A DNA stretch of 64,000 bases, taken from the NCBI GenBank assembly GCA_029863245.1, contig JAOTVV010000002.1, forward strand, positions 124,001 to 188,000, in the 5' to 3' direction. Source of the DNA: Gemmatimonadota bacterium. Lineage in GTDB: Bacteria; Gemmatimonadota; Gemmatimonadetes; Gemmatimonadales; GWC2-71-9. Numbering within the stretch: the first letter of the stretch is position 1; each line of letters opens with the position of its first letter. The notes beneath the pieces are model-generated. The model saw nothing but the letters and a program-made list of their open reading frames with translations. It searched no databases and was not told the origin of the DNA. The position numbers and the translations under genes are program-made. Below are positions 1-8,350 of the stretch, piece by piece.

Positions 1-129
1 CTCCCCTTCGCGGATCAGCCCGAGGAGAATGTGCTCCGTTCCCACGTACTCGTGGTGAAGACGGGCAGCCTCCTCTCGGGCCATCTGGAGGACCTTGCGG
101 ACACGATCGGTGAAGTTGTAGCCGTTCAT
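1..129 (-). CDS. clpC: ATP-dependent Clp protease ATP-binding subunit ClpC, N-terminal fragment
   Basis: Only the first 43 codons lie in the window; the gene runs off the left edge. The start ATG is at 129-127. The visible residues, beginning MNGYNFTDRVRKVLQMAREE and continuing with HEYVGTEHILLGLI, are the first repeat of the Clp N-domain, which in ClpC binds adaptor proteins and arginine-phosphorylated substrates. ClpC is a hexameric AAA+ unfoldase that feeds ClpP in the cytoplasm. It lies 38 bases downstream of mcsB on the same strand, which supports the ClpC assignment over ClpA or ClpB because McsB marks proteins for ClpCP. The AAA domains cannot be checked here. Confidence 0.93.
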   Translation of the reverse strand, partial: MNGYNFTDRVRKVLQMAREEAARLHHEYVGTEHILLGLIREGE

Positions 130-167
130 CGACGATCACACTTTCGGTGTCAGGGTCGCTACGAGTC

Positions 168-1271
168 TCAGTCCGCACCCCCGCCCGGCCCGCGCCGCTC
201 GGCATCCTCCTCCAGGAGGCGCCGAACGTAGGTCGCGCGGCTGATCGGCAGTTCCGGATCGGACAACGCCCGCCCCTCACGCTCGGCGATGTGCGCCGGC
301 TGCGTGAAGATCAGCAACTTGTTCAACGTGTATACACTCACGTCACGGATCAGGTTCAGTCCAACCCCAAGCCGCACGCCGCTCAGCAGGTTCATCGCCT
401 CCTCGAAGGAGAGGCTCCGGGCGTACCGCAACAACCCATAGGCCCGCCACACCTTGTCGGCGATGACGGTCGGTGCTTCCCGCTGCAACACCACGCGAGC
501 CCGCTGCTCGTACTCGACCACCTGGCGCACCATCGTGGCCAGGTGATCCAGCAGGTCTTCCTCCGACTTCCCCAGCGTCGTCTGGTTGGACAGCTGGAAG
601 AAATTTCCCACTACTTCGCTGCCTTCGCCGTACAGCCCTCGGAAGGTGAGGCCAACCTGCGACAGTCCCTGGAGCACCTTCGCGATCTCTTTGGTCAGCA
701 CGAGGCCCGGCAAGTGGATCAGCACCGACGCCCGCAATCCCGTTCCCGCGTTCGTCGGACACGCGGTAAGGTAGCCAAACTCGGGGTGGAAGGCGAAGGG
801 AATCTGGCTCCCCATCTCGCTGTCCAGGCGCTCGAGTTGCCCGTAGGCACGCTCCAGATCGAACCCGGACCGGAGGCTCTGCAGCCGTAGATGATCCTCC
901 TCGTTGATCATGACCGCAAGCTCGCCGTTGGTGAGCAGCGCGGCGCCCTGACGGACCGGCCGCGCTCGCTCCAAGCCCGCCAGCTCGCGCGAAATCATGT
1001 GACGCTCGTGGAGCACTTGCCGCTCGAGCAGGTCGAGCTCGTCCAACCGGAACATCGTGACGGGATGCAGGACGGCACTCTCATTGGTCACCGCAAGCAC
1101 CTCGTCACGCGCGATCATGAGGTCTTCTGGAGCGGCGCGGACGGGAAAGGCGCGTCCCCGGAGGTTCCGAGCGAGCCGAATCCGGCTCGAGAGTACGATG
1201 TCGCTCTCGGGCCCACTCGCGTCGAGCCAGGACATGCCGCCGTCCGGAAGCAGGCTCAGATCCAGCGTCAT
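168..1271 (-). CDS. mcsB: Protein-arginine kinase McsB
   Basis: A 367-residue ATP:guanido phosphotransferase. McsB phosphorylates arginine side chains on damaged or regulatory proteins and so targets them to ClpCP. Family marks visible are VLSSRIRLARNLRGRAFP near residue 27, the NEEDHLRLQ nucleotide/guanidine site near residue 125, and CPTNAGTGLRAS near residue 170 with the catalytic cysteine. The length agrees with the Bacillus enzyme (about 360). Its ATG overlaps the mcsA stop by four bases (ATGA at 1268-1271), so the two are translationally coupled. A metabolic arginine or creatine kinase is unlikely given the size and the neighbours mcsA and clpC. Confidence 0.95.
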   Translation of the reverse strand: MTLDLSLLPDGGMSWLDASGPESDIVLSSRIRLARNLRGRAFPVRAAPEDLMIARDEVLAVTNESAVLHPVTMFRLDELDLLERQVLHERHMISRELAGLERARPVRQGAALLTNGELAVMINEEDHLRLQSLRSGFDLERAYGQLERLDSEMGSQIPFAFHPEFGYLTACPTNAGTGLRASVLIHLPGLVLTKEIAKVLQGLSQVGLTFRGLYGEGSEVVGNFFQLSNQTTLGKSEEDLLDHLATMVRQVVEYEQRARVVLQREAPTVIADKVWRAYGLLRYARSLSFEEAMNLLSGVRLGVGLNLIRDVSVYTLNKLLIFTQPAHIAEREGRALSDPELPISRATYVRRLLEEDAERRGPGGGAD

Positions 1272-1765
1272 TCCAGGGCCCTGATGCGGTCGCGCAATTC
1301 GGCCGCCAACTCGAAGTTCTCGGCCTCGATGGAGCGCTTGAGCCGATCGCGCAGCTCCACGAGGAGTTTCGGAACCTCGTCGGCTGCCGTGGTCTCACCA
1401 TGCAGGTACAACTTCCCGACATGGTGGAAGGAGCCATGGATGCGGCGGAGCAACTCGCGCAGTTGCGGCTCGAATTGCGCATAGCAGTGGGCGCAGCCAA
1501 GCCGACCGGTGTCGCGGAAATCCTGCAACGTCGACCCGCAGGAATCGCACGCGCCGGCGTCCGCCCCTGCTGGAAGCGCGGCGGCGACCCCCGTCCCCGT
1601 CCCACCCAGGAAGCCGGCAAGCGGAAGCTTCGCCACGCTCGCGCTCGTATTGATGCCCTTCTCGGAGGCACACTCCTCGCAGAGGTGAGCGGTCGTGACC
1701 GAGTTGTCCACGATCTGCGTGAGGTGAATGGCGGCAGGCCGCTCGTGGCAGTTGTCGCACTGCAT
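1268..1765 (-). CDS. mcsA: McsA, zinc-binding activator of McsB
   Basis: A 165-residue protein with two CxxC pairs at the N-terminus (CDNC, CEEC), two more near residues 94 and 113 (CDSC, CAHC), and a C-terminal UVR motif (about residues 135-165, ENFELAAELRDRIRALE). This is the normal McsA layout: zinc ribbons that bind and activate the McsB kinase and a UvrB/UvrC-type helical tail. The start ATG at 1765 shares one base with the lolD stop (TGATG). No CtsR-type repressor gene lies upstream, unlike in Firmicutes; lolD occupies that place. Confidence 0.92.
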   Translation of the reverse strand: MQCDNCHERPAAIHLTQIVDNSVTTAHLCEECASEKGINTSASVAKLPLAGFLGGTGTGVAAALPAGADAGACDSCGSTLQDFRDTGRLGCAHCYAQFEPQLRELLRRIHGSFHHVGKLYLHGETTAADEVPKLLVELRDRLKRSIEAENFELAAELRDRIRALE

Positions 1766-2463
1766 CAGTGCACCGCCTCCCGACCGATCTCGAGTAGCGC
1801 CCCCTTATCCAGTTGGAGCACGCGGTCGGCTCGCTCTGCCAGCGGCCGGTTATGCGTGACCAGGACCAATGACGTCTCGAGCTCGCGCACCAGGGCGAAC
1901 AGGAGGTCGTGTAGCTGGTCGGAGTGAAACGCGTCGAGATTGCCGCTCGGCTCGTCGGCAAGGAGGACCGACGGAGTGTGCACCATGGCCCGCGCGACCG
2001 CACACCGTTGTTGCTCACCGCCCGAGAGCTGTGGAGGACGATGCGTCGCCCGTGCTCCGAGGTCGACAGCGCCAAGCAGCCGTGCGGCGCGGTCCCGAGC
2101 ACTGCCCTCCGGACATCCGGCAATCAAGAGCGGCATCATCACGTTTTCCAGCGCCGTAAACTCCCGCAGCAGGTGGTGGAACTGAAACACGAACCCAACC
2201 CGACGATTGCGCAGCTCGTCACGTTCGTCGCCCGTCAGCGTCGCATAGGACACGCCATCGAGCAGGATGTCCCCGCCCGTGGGAGCGTCCAGGGCCCCGA
2301 GCAGGTGCAACAGAGTGCTCTTCCCTGCCCCCGAGGCCCCCACGATCGCCACGGCTTCGCCCCCCTCCACGGTGAGGTTCACGTCCGTCAGAACGGGCAC
2401 AACACTGTTCCCGTCCCCCCGGAAGTTCTTCCGCACGCCCCGCGCTTCGAGCAGCACGCTCAT
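1765..2463 (-). CDS. lolD: Lipoprotein-releasing ABC transporter ATP-binding protein LolD
   Basis: A 232-residue ABC ATPase. It shows Walker A GASGAGKST, the LolD-style Q-loop FQFHHLLREFTALENV, signature LSGGEQQR, Walker B VLLADEPSGNLD and the H-loop THN. LolD powers release of outer-membrane lipoproteins from the inner membrane to the periplasmic carrier LolA. I chose the start MSVLLEARG at 2463 because it overlaps the permease stop by four bases (ATGA at 2460-2463); the reading frame stays open well upstream of this but does not look protein-like. The direct link to a LolC/E permease supports LolD over MacB. Confidence 0.92.
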   Translation of the reverse strand: MSVLLEARGVRKNFRGDGNSVVPVLTDVNLTVEGGEAVAIVGASGAGKSTLLHLLGALDAPTGGDILLDGVSYATLTGDERDELRNRRVGFVFQFHHLLREFTALENVMMPLLIAGCPEGSARDRAARLLGAVDLGARATHRPPQLSGGEQQRCAVARAMVHTPSVLLADEPSGNLDAFHSDQLHDLLFALVRELETSLVLVTHNRPLAERADRVLQLDKGALLEIGREAVH

Positions 2464-3710
2464 TGGTACCGAATCGCGTCGACCGGGTGCAGCGTCGCTG
2501 CTTCCCGCGCGGGATACAGGGTTGCCAGGATCGCGACGGTGATACTCGCGACGACAATCACCGCGAGGTCGATCGGATCGACCCTCACCGGCAGATGATC
2601 GATGAAATATACGGCCGGGTTGAGATCGATGATGCGTCCCTGGTCCACCAGGTAGGCCAGCACCAGCCCGAGCACCGTGCCCAGCGCCGTTCCCACCAGG
2701 CCGATGGCCGCTCCCTGGAGAATGAAGACCCGACGCACGTGACGCACCGGGAACCCCATGGCCCTGAGGATGCCGATCTCGCGCGTCTTGTCGCGCACCA
2801 GCATCGTTTGCGTGCTGACGATGTTGAAGGCGGCGACGATGACGATCAGCAGGAGAATGGTCCCCATCGCCAGCTTCTCGAGCTGGAGCGCCGAAAACAG
2901 CGTCTGATTCTGGGTCTGCCAATCGAGGGTGCGGTATGGATACCCCAGCCGCTCCTCCAGGCGTCGTCCCACTTGCGGCGCCTGCCACGCATCCCGCACG
3001 CGCACCTCGAGTCCGGACACGGCGCTGTCGAGGCCCTGAAACCGCTGCGCGAGCGAGCGGGCCATCACCACATAGCCGTTATCGTACTCGTACATCCCGG
3101 TCTCGAAGTTCCCGATCACCTCCATCGTCCACCACTTGGGGATGAAGGCGCCGAGAGCCGCGTTGAACTTGCTCCCGGCCGGTGCGAGGAGCGTCACCCG
3201 ATCGCCGGGAAACGCCGACAGCCGCTCGGCAAGCCGCCGTCCAAGGATCACCCCCCCGTCCACGTCGTCGGCCGTCGTCCGAAAATCGAGGTCACCGGAC
3301 TGGAAGTGCTGTGGAAGTGCCGTGACAGAGCGCTGTCCCGTGTCGGGGTCGATGCCCAAGACGTTCACCCCCTCGGCGTAGTCCGCGCCCGCCGATACGA
3401 GGCCCTGAGCCAGCACGAACGGAGCTGCGGTCACCACGTCCGGGTCCTCAAGCACCTGCTCGCGCAGCGCCTGCCAGTCGTCGAGACGCAGCCCCCGGCC
3501 AAAGGTGAGGACGCGGAGATGGGGGCTGGCCACGAGGATCTTCTCGCGCAACTCGCTCTGGAGCCCGTTCATGACACCGACCACCACGATCAGCGCCATG
3601 ACCCCCACGGTGACGCCCCCGGTCGCGATGAGCGTGATGAGCGACACGAGCCGTGACGATCGGCGGCTGCGCATGTAGCGCGAAGCGATCGTGACGTCGA
3701 GGCGGCTCAT
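2460..3710 (-). CDS. lolC: Lipoprotein-releasing ABC transporter permease, LolC/LolE family
   Basis: A 416-residue permease. It has one N-terminal transmembrane helix (about residues 20-45) after MSRLDVTIASRYMRSRR, a large periplasmic MacB_PCD/FtsX-type domain (about 50-265), and three C-terminal helices, with the typical segment DKTREIGILRAMGFPVRHVRRVF. With LolD it extracts lipoproteins from the inner membrane. Only one permease gene is present, so it probably works as a homodimer (LolF-like arrangement); a second permease could lie elsewhere. The start ATG at 3710 overlaps the lysS stop by four bases. C and E subfamilies cannot be told apart from sequence alone. Confidence 0.88.
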   Translation of the reverse strand: MSRLDVTIASRYMRSRRSSRLVSLITLIATGGVTVGVMALIVVVGVMNGLQSELREKILVASPHLRVLTFGRGLRLDDWQALREQVLEDPDVVTAAPFVLAQGLVSAGADYAEGVNVLGIDPDTGQRSVTALPQHFQSGDLDFRTTADDVDGGVILGRRLAERLSAFPGDRVTLLAPAGSKFNAALGAFIPKWWTMEVIGNFETGMYEYDNGYVVMARSLAQRFQGLDSAVSGLEVRVRDAWQAPQVGRRLEERLGYPYRTLDWQTQNQTLFSALQLEKLAMGTILLLIVIVAAFNIVSTQTMLVRDKTREIGILRAMGFPVRHVRRVFILQGAAIGLVGTALGTVLGLVLAYLVDQGRIIDLNPAVYFIDHLPVRVDPIDLAVIVVASITVAILATLYPAREAATLHPVDAIRYQ

Positions 3711-5191
3711 TCCCGGGGTGTCAACGTCGGGAACAAAATCACGTCCCTGATCGACGGGACGCCAGCGAACAGCATCACCAAGCGGTCGATGCCAATGCCG
3801 CAGCCGCCCGTGGGCGGCATGCCGTACTCGAGCGCGCACAGGTAGTCGTCGTCCACTTGGTGCGCTTCCTCGTCTCCGGCGTCCCCCGCCGCGCGCTGAG
3901 CCATCATCCGCGCCCGCTGGTCGTCGGGATCGTTGAGCTCACTGAAAGCATTGGCGACTTCGGTGCCGTTCACGGACAGCTCGAACCGCTCGGCAAGCGT
4001 CGAGTCACCGCGCTTGGGCTTGGCCAGCGGCGAGATCTCGAGGGGGAAGTCCACGACGAAGGTCGGTTGCACGAGGTTCGGCTCCACGTACTCCTTGAAC
4101 ACCTCATCCACGAGCTTCCACCGCGACAGCGGATCCAGGTCGGGAACGTCCCGACGCCGGAGGAGGTCGCGCAGTGCATCGTCGTCGGTGTGGTTCAGGT
4201 TGATGCCGGCGTGCGCCTCGATCAGGTCCAGGTATCCCACCCGGGGCCACGGCAAGGTGAAGTCGTACCGCGCTCCGAAACGCTCGAGCACCGGGTCCTC
4301 GAACCGCTCCACCACGAACCCGTGCACCATCGACTCGACCATCGTGAGGATGTCGTGATAGTCCACGTAGGCTTCGTAGAACTCCACCATGGTGAACTCG
4401 GGGTTGTGCAAACGGTCGATCCCCTCGTTCCGGAAGTCCTTCCCGATCTCGTAGACCTTCTCCAGCCCACCCACGATGCATCGCTTGAGATACAACTCGG
4501 TAGCGATCCGCAGGTAAAACGTGCTGTCGAGCGCGTTGTGATAGGTCGTGAAGGGTCGAGCGAGCGCGCCGCCGTAGACGGGCTGGAGCACCGGCGTTTC
4601 GACCTCGAGGTACCCGCGTGCGTCGAGAAAGGCGCGAAGGTATCGAATCAGGTCGGCCCGGATCTCGAACACCTCGCGGAGCTCGGGGTGAGCGATGAGA
4701 TCGGCGTACCGCCGCCGATAGCGCAAGTCGGTGTCGGCGAGCGCGGAGTGCTGCTCGCCGCTCGCATCCTCCTTCCCGACCGGTGGGGGACGAAGAGCCT
4801 TGCTGAGGAGCGTCACCTCCTCGACGTGGACCGTGACCTCCCCCGTGCGGGTCGTGAACATGTATCCGGCCACCCCGATGACGTCCCCGAGATCCAGGAG
4901 CTCGACGAGACGATAGGCGTCCCCGAGCTCATCGCGCCGGAAGTACACCTGGACTTTTCCGGTCGGGTCGGCGACGTGCGCGAATGCCGTCTTGCCGTGC
5001 CCACGCCGGGACACGATGCGACCCGCGACGCGCACGCGCTCCTGCGCGTCGGTGCGAACGGCAGCGACGGCCTCCACCGCGGTATGCGTCCGCTCGTACC
5101 GATAGGCATACGCGGGGATGCCAAGCTCCTCCAACTGGCGACGCTTCTCGCGCCGAGCCTCTTCGACGAAGGAACGATCGATCTCACTCAC
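3707..5191 (-). CDS. lysS: Lysyl-tRNA synthetase, class II
   Basis: A 494-residue class II synthetase that charges tRNA-Lys in the cytoplasm. The N-terminal OB-fold anticodon-binding domain (about residues 50-160) contains VRVAGRIVSRRGHGKTAFAH. Class II motif 2 is visible as FRNEGIDRLHNPEFTMVEFY and motif 3 as GGCGIGIDRLVMLFA near the C-terminus. The length is normal (about 500). I chose the GTG start at 5191 because it overlaps the prfB stop (GTGA) and gives the usual LysS N-terminus; the frame remains open upstream across prfB but without family similarity. prfB-lysS order is common in bacteria. Confidence 0.96.
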   Translation of the reverse strand: MSEIDRSFVEEARREKRRQLEELGIPAYAYRYERTHTAVEAVAAVRTDAQERVRVAGRIVSRRGHGKTAFAHVADPTGKVQVYFRRDELGDAYRLVELLDLGDVIGVAGYMFTTRTGEVTVHVEEVTLLSKALRPPPVGKEDASGEQHSALADTDLRYRRRYADLIAHPELREVFEIRADLIRYLRAFLDARGYLEVETPVLQPVYGGALARPFTTYHNALDSTFYLRIATELYLKRCIVGGLEKVYEIGKDFRNEGIDRLHNPEFTMVEFYEAYVDYHDILTMVESMVHGFVVERFEDPVLERFGARYDFTLPWPRVGYLDLIEAHAGINLNHTDDDALRDLLRRRDVPDLDPLSRWKLVDEVFKEYVEPNLVQPTFVVDFPLEISPLAKPKRGDSTLAERFELSVNGTEVANAFSELNDPDDQRARMMAQRAAGDAGDEEAHQVDDDYLCALEYGMPPTGGCGIGIDRLVMLFAGVPSIRDVILFPTLTPRE

Positions 5192-6295
5192 GCCGCGCGA
5201 TTCCCGAACTTCTTCAGGAAGGTCTCGATGAACAGATCCAGGTCCCCATCCATGACCGACTGCACGTCGGTGATCTTCAACTCGGTCCGGTGGTCGTTCA
5301 CCATGGTGTACGGTTGAAACACGTACGACCGGATCTGGTTGCCCCAGCTGATGTCGGTCTTGGTGGCCTCGACCTCCGCCCTCTTCTTCTCGCGTTCCTC
5401 GATGGCCCGTTGGTAGAGTGCAGCCTTGAGCATCTTGAGCGCCGTCGCTCGGTTCTTGTGCTGGCTGCGTTCCTGCTGGCACGATACCGCAATCCCCGTC
5501 GGTAGATGTCGCAAGCGCACGGCCGACGACGTCTTGTTGACGTGCTGGCCGCCGGCCCCAGAGGCTCGAAACACCTCCATTTCGATGTCCTCTTCCCGGA
5601 GGTCGATTTCCACCGCGTCGTCCACCACGGGATAGACGAACACCGAGGCAAAGGACGTGTGCCGTCGCGATTGCGCGTCGAAGGGCGAGATGCGCACCAG
5701 GCGATGCACACCCTTTTCGGCTTTGAGATAGCCGTAGCCGTAGTCGCCCCGGACTTCCATGGCAACCGACTTGATGCCAGCTTCCTCGCCGGACACGAGA
5801 TCGAGCAGGTGAACCTCGTAGCCGTGCCGCTCGGCCCAGCGCGTGTACATCCGCATGAGCATCTCGGCCCAGTCCTGCGACTCGGTGCCGCCCGCACCCG
5901 GATGGATCGTCAGCAAGGCATCCCGCCGGTCGTCCGGCCCCTGGAGCATGCCCTGGAGCTCGAGTTCCTCGACGCCTCGTACGAGCTTCGTGACCTCGTC
6001 GACAATGCCTCGCTCCAGCTCGGGATCGGGATCCTGCACGATGAGATCGGCAAGCTCTCTCGCGTCCGTGAGGCGGCGCGACAGCTCGGCAAATGGATCC
6101 GTCCAGCGCTTGAGCCGGCGGATTTCGTCGACCACGGATTTCGCGCGCTCGGGGTTGTCCCAAAATCCCGGCGTGGTCATCGAGGCCTCGAGGGCGCTCA
6201 GACGGGTGGTCTTGGTCTCGAGGTCAAAGATACCCTCGGAGTTCGGCCAGGCGGTTTTCGAGATCGGACAGGCGTTCGACGGCGTCTTCGAGCAT
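5188..6295 (-). CDS. prfB: Peptide chain release factor 2 (expressed by programmed +1 frameshift)
   Basis: RF2 recognises UGA and UAA stops. The frame beginning at 5188-6180 contains the RF2 tripeptide SPF (in RLVRISPFDAQ) and the catalytic GGQ loop (GAGGQHVNKTSSAVRL). The true start is the ATG at 6295: 23 codons (MLEDAVERLSDL...RGYL) reach an in-frame TGA at 6226-6224, and a +1 slip on CTT continues as DLETKTTRLSALEAS into the long frame. The summed product is about 368 residues, equal to normal RF2. The short 330-residue frame alone would lack the first helices. It overlaps lysS by four bases and is presumably the first gene of the lysS-lol-mcs-clpC run. Confidence 0.95.
6220..6236 (-). promoter_or_regulatory. 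prfB programmed +1 frameshift site
   Basis: Minus-strand sequence GAGGGTATCTTTGACCT. The slippery CTT (6229-6227) is followed directly by TGA C, the classical RF2 recoding signal, with an internal Shine-Dalgarno-like AGGG a few bases before it. When RF2 is scarce, the UGA is read slowly, the ribosome slips by one base and full-length RF2 is made, so the factor controls its own level. The site matches the E. coli arrangement almost exactly. Confidence 0.95.
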
Positions 6296-6414
6296 CAGCG
6301 CTCCAACCGGGCAGTCTTGTCATACATCGAGCCGCCTCCCTCCCTCGGAGGGCGACGGCTCGTCGGCGCACGAAAGATAAGGCGGAACCGGCGTTTGCGC
6401 GACCGGCACCCACC

Positions 6415-7314
6415 CTAGAAGAGCTCCTGCCCCCCCGCCAGAATGTCGTTCAGGGCCTCGGTGAAATACGGGGTCGAGTTGGCAAGCTCCTCGCCGACCT
6501 GCTCGACGTATTCGTCCCAGCTCTTCTTGATCTCCTCGTCGAAGGCCTCTTTCAGGTTCCCGGCAGCGAGCGCCTGCTGCCGCTTCTCGGGCTGGTAGAC
6601 GATCATGTCCGACACGAGGGCCCGAGCGAGACGGCGAGCTTTCTGTCGGGGATCCCGGGTGAGAAACGGGTTGATCGGGGCGCGCTTGGCCGGAGAAGCC
6701 GGCTTGGCTGGTGGGGCGGGTGCGACCGGCTTCGCCGTGGGGAACTCCAGCGGAGGCTCCGCAGGGGGTGCCGTCATTGGCTGGGCAGGCCCGGCGGGGG
6801 GCAACACCTCGTCGATGGCCGGGGGCACCGGTGGGGCCGCTAGGCGGCGCCCTCCGGAGGGCTTGAAGACCGGTGCCATGGGTCGCTCAGGAGCGGCGGC
6901 CGGGGCCCTGCCGGCGTCGAGCGTCGGCTTCTCCAGTGTGAACGGACGCGCCGGCTTTCGGGGTTCGGTCTCTGCCGGCGGCGGGGTCGTGATCGCTGCA
7001 CCTGAGATGGGACGCGAGACCTTGATCTTGGGCGCCTTCGGGCCCGGCGGTGCCGGGGCCGCCGCACTCTGGGGAGCCGGCCGAGCTTCCGCTGTAGGTG
7101 CTGCCGCAGGGCGGAACACCGGTTCACTGGGCCGCGTGGGCACCGAAGCGGCCGGTGCGCGGGCGTCCGCAAGCGCTGTCCGGGCCGTCGGTCCTGGGGC
7201 CGGAACGTCGATGATCTCGGGGCACGTGGTACAGCGCGCCCGCACCCCACCCGACGGTACCTTTGTGGGGTCGATGCGATAGACGGTTTTGCAGGCGTGA
7301 CAGCGTACGTTCAT
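6415..7314 (-). CDS. MJ0042-type zinc-ribbon protein with long proline/alanine-rich linker
   Basis: A 299-residue protein. The N-terminus, MNVRCHACKTVYRID followed by RCTTCPEIIDVP, is the MJ0042 zinc-ribbon (two CxxC knuckles). A low-complexity Pro/Ala/Lys-rich stretch runs from about residue 40 to 210. The C-terminal 90 residues (NPFLTRDPRQKARRLARALV onward) look helical and charged. The start at 7314 is preceded by GGAGG seven bases upstream; an ATG 15 bases further upstream is less well placed. In other bacteria such proteins are often receptor- or response-regulator-like, but the function is unknown. It sits between the GGDEF-like gene and prfB on the same strand, which hints at a regulatory role. 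Confidence 0.7.
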   Translation of the reverse strand: MNVRCHACKTVYRIDPTKVPSGGVRARCTTCPEIIDVPAPGPTARTALADARAPAASVPTRPSEPVFRPAAAPTAEARPAPQSAAAPAPPGPKAPKIKVSRPISGAAITTPPPAETEPRKPARPFTLEKPTLDAGRAPAAAPERPMAPVFKPSGGRRLAAPPVPPAIDEVLPPAGPAQPMTAPPAEPPLEFPTAKPVAPAPPAKPASPAKRAPINPFLTRDPRQKARRLARALVSDMIVYQPEKRQQALAAGNLKEAFDEEIKKSWDEYVEQVGEELANSTPYFTEALNDILAGGQELF

Positions 7315-7335
7315 GCGTGCGACCTCCAACGACTA

Positions 7336-8280
7336 CTACCCGGCATCCCGCCGCCGATCGACCACGAACACTGATCCGGGTAGTGTCTTGGCGTAGCTCT
7401 TCATTTCCGTCGCGAGCTCACTCACCTCAGCCGGGTGCGTGAACCGCCGCCGCTCGTTGGTGACGATCCCGATGGAGAGGGTCATCAACGGGACGCGATG
7501 CAGATGTCCCCTCCGATCCTTGCCGAAGAAATAGCCGGCCCGGCGATCTTGCGCACTGTACTGGAAGGGGATGAGCGTGTCGAACACAGAGATGATCTCG
7601 GCACAGATCTCCTGAACCACGCCGAGCGGCAGCACGATGATGAAATCGTCACCACCGATGTGCCCGACGAATCCGTTGTCCGGACTCAGTCCCTTCACCA
7701 CGTCTCGGAGGATGCGCGACAGGATCAAGATAACGCGATCGCCGTCATAATAGCTGTAGCGATCGTTGAACTCTTTGAAATGATCGAGATCGGCGTAACA
7801 AACCGCAAAATGCTCGCCGGTGTCGAGCCGGACTCGGATGGCGCGCTCGATTTCCGTGGTCCCGGGAAGCCGGGTCGAGGGGTGCACCGCCACCATTCGC
7901 TCGCTTCGCGCGAGCAAGACACCAAGCCGGCTTCGCTGCTCCTCCGGTCCGACGACCGCGGTGAGCACCTCGTCCGCTCCCGCCTCGAACCAATCGCGTA
8001 CACCCTCCGCGCTGTGTCGCCCGGACACCACGACGATCGGAACGATCGCCGTGTAGGGATCGCGCTTCAGCGCGTGGCACAGTCCTATGCCGTCGGCGCC
8101 GGCACCGTCGGCATCGATGACGATCAACGACGGCGGATTGCGTAGCGAGGCAATCTCGACGGCGCTCTGCTCCGAGAGATGGACGAGGGAATACTGGATC
8201 GCACCAGCCCAGGCCGTGATCAGGTCGGGGACTGGACGCTCGATGGGCGAGAAGTGAATTACTGTCGGACGCGTCCGCAC
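7336..8280 (-). CDS. Receiver-like / GGDEF-domain protein with a GGDDF motif
   Basis: A 314-residue protein starting with GTG at 8280. Residues 1-130 resemble a response-regulator receiver (SLIVIDADG with Asp56 as possible phospho-acceptor, PIVVVSGRHS, EAGADEVL). Residues 135-310 are a GGDEF-type fold: metal-binding ADLDHFKEFND near 163 and the signature GGDDF at 209-213 in place of GGDEF/GGEEF. The usual RxxD inhibitory site before the signature is absent. Canonical enzymes make cyclic di-GMP; the Glu-to-Asp change in the fourth position leaves activity uncertain. No c-di-GMP effector is visible next to it. The zinc-ribbon gene follows 21 bases downstream. Confidence 0.8.
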   Translation of the reverse strand: MRTRPTVIHFSPIERPVPDLITAWAGAIQYSLVHLSEQSAVEIASLRNPPSLIVIDADGAGADGIGLCHALKRDPYTAIVPIVVVSGRHSAEGVRDWFEAGADEVLTAVVGPEEQRSRLGVLLARSERMVAVHPSTRLPGTTEIERAIRVRLDTGEHFAVCYADLDHFKEFNDRYSYYDGDRVILILSRILRDVVKGLSPDNGFVGHIGGDDFIIVLPLGVVQEICAEIISVFDTLIPFQYSAQDRRAGYFFGKDRRGHLHRVPLMTLSIGIVTNERRRFTHPAEVSELATEMKSYAKTLPGSVFVVDRRRDAG

Positions 8281-8350
8281 CGTCCCTTGCGACCCCTAAT
8301 TGTAGAATCCAGCAAAACTTAGGCGCCCTCTCCTCGCAAGTCAATTGAAG

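Noticed and set aside
2464-2988. N-terminal extension of the lolD frame upstream of 2463
   Set aside because: It runs through the permease gene and has no ABC transporter sequence; the ATGA overlap start is well supported.
3857-5317. A 486-codon plus-strand frame opposite lysS
   Set aside because: Antisense shadow of a well-conserved synthetase gene.
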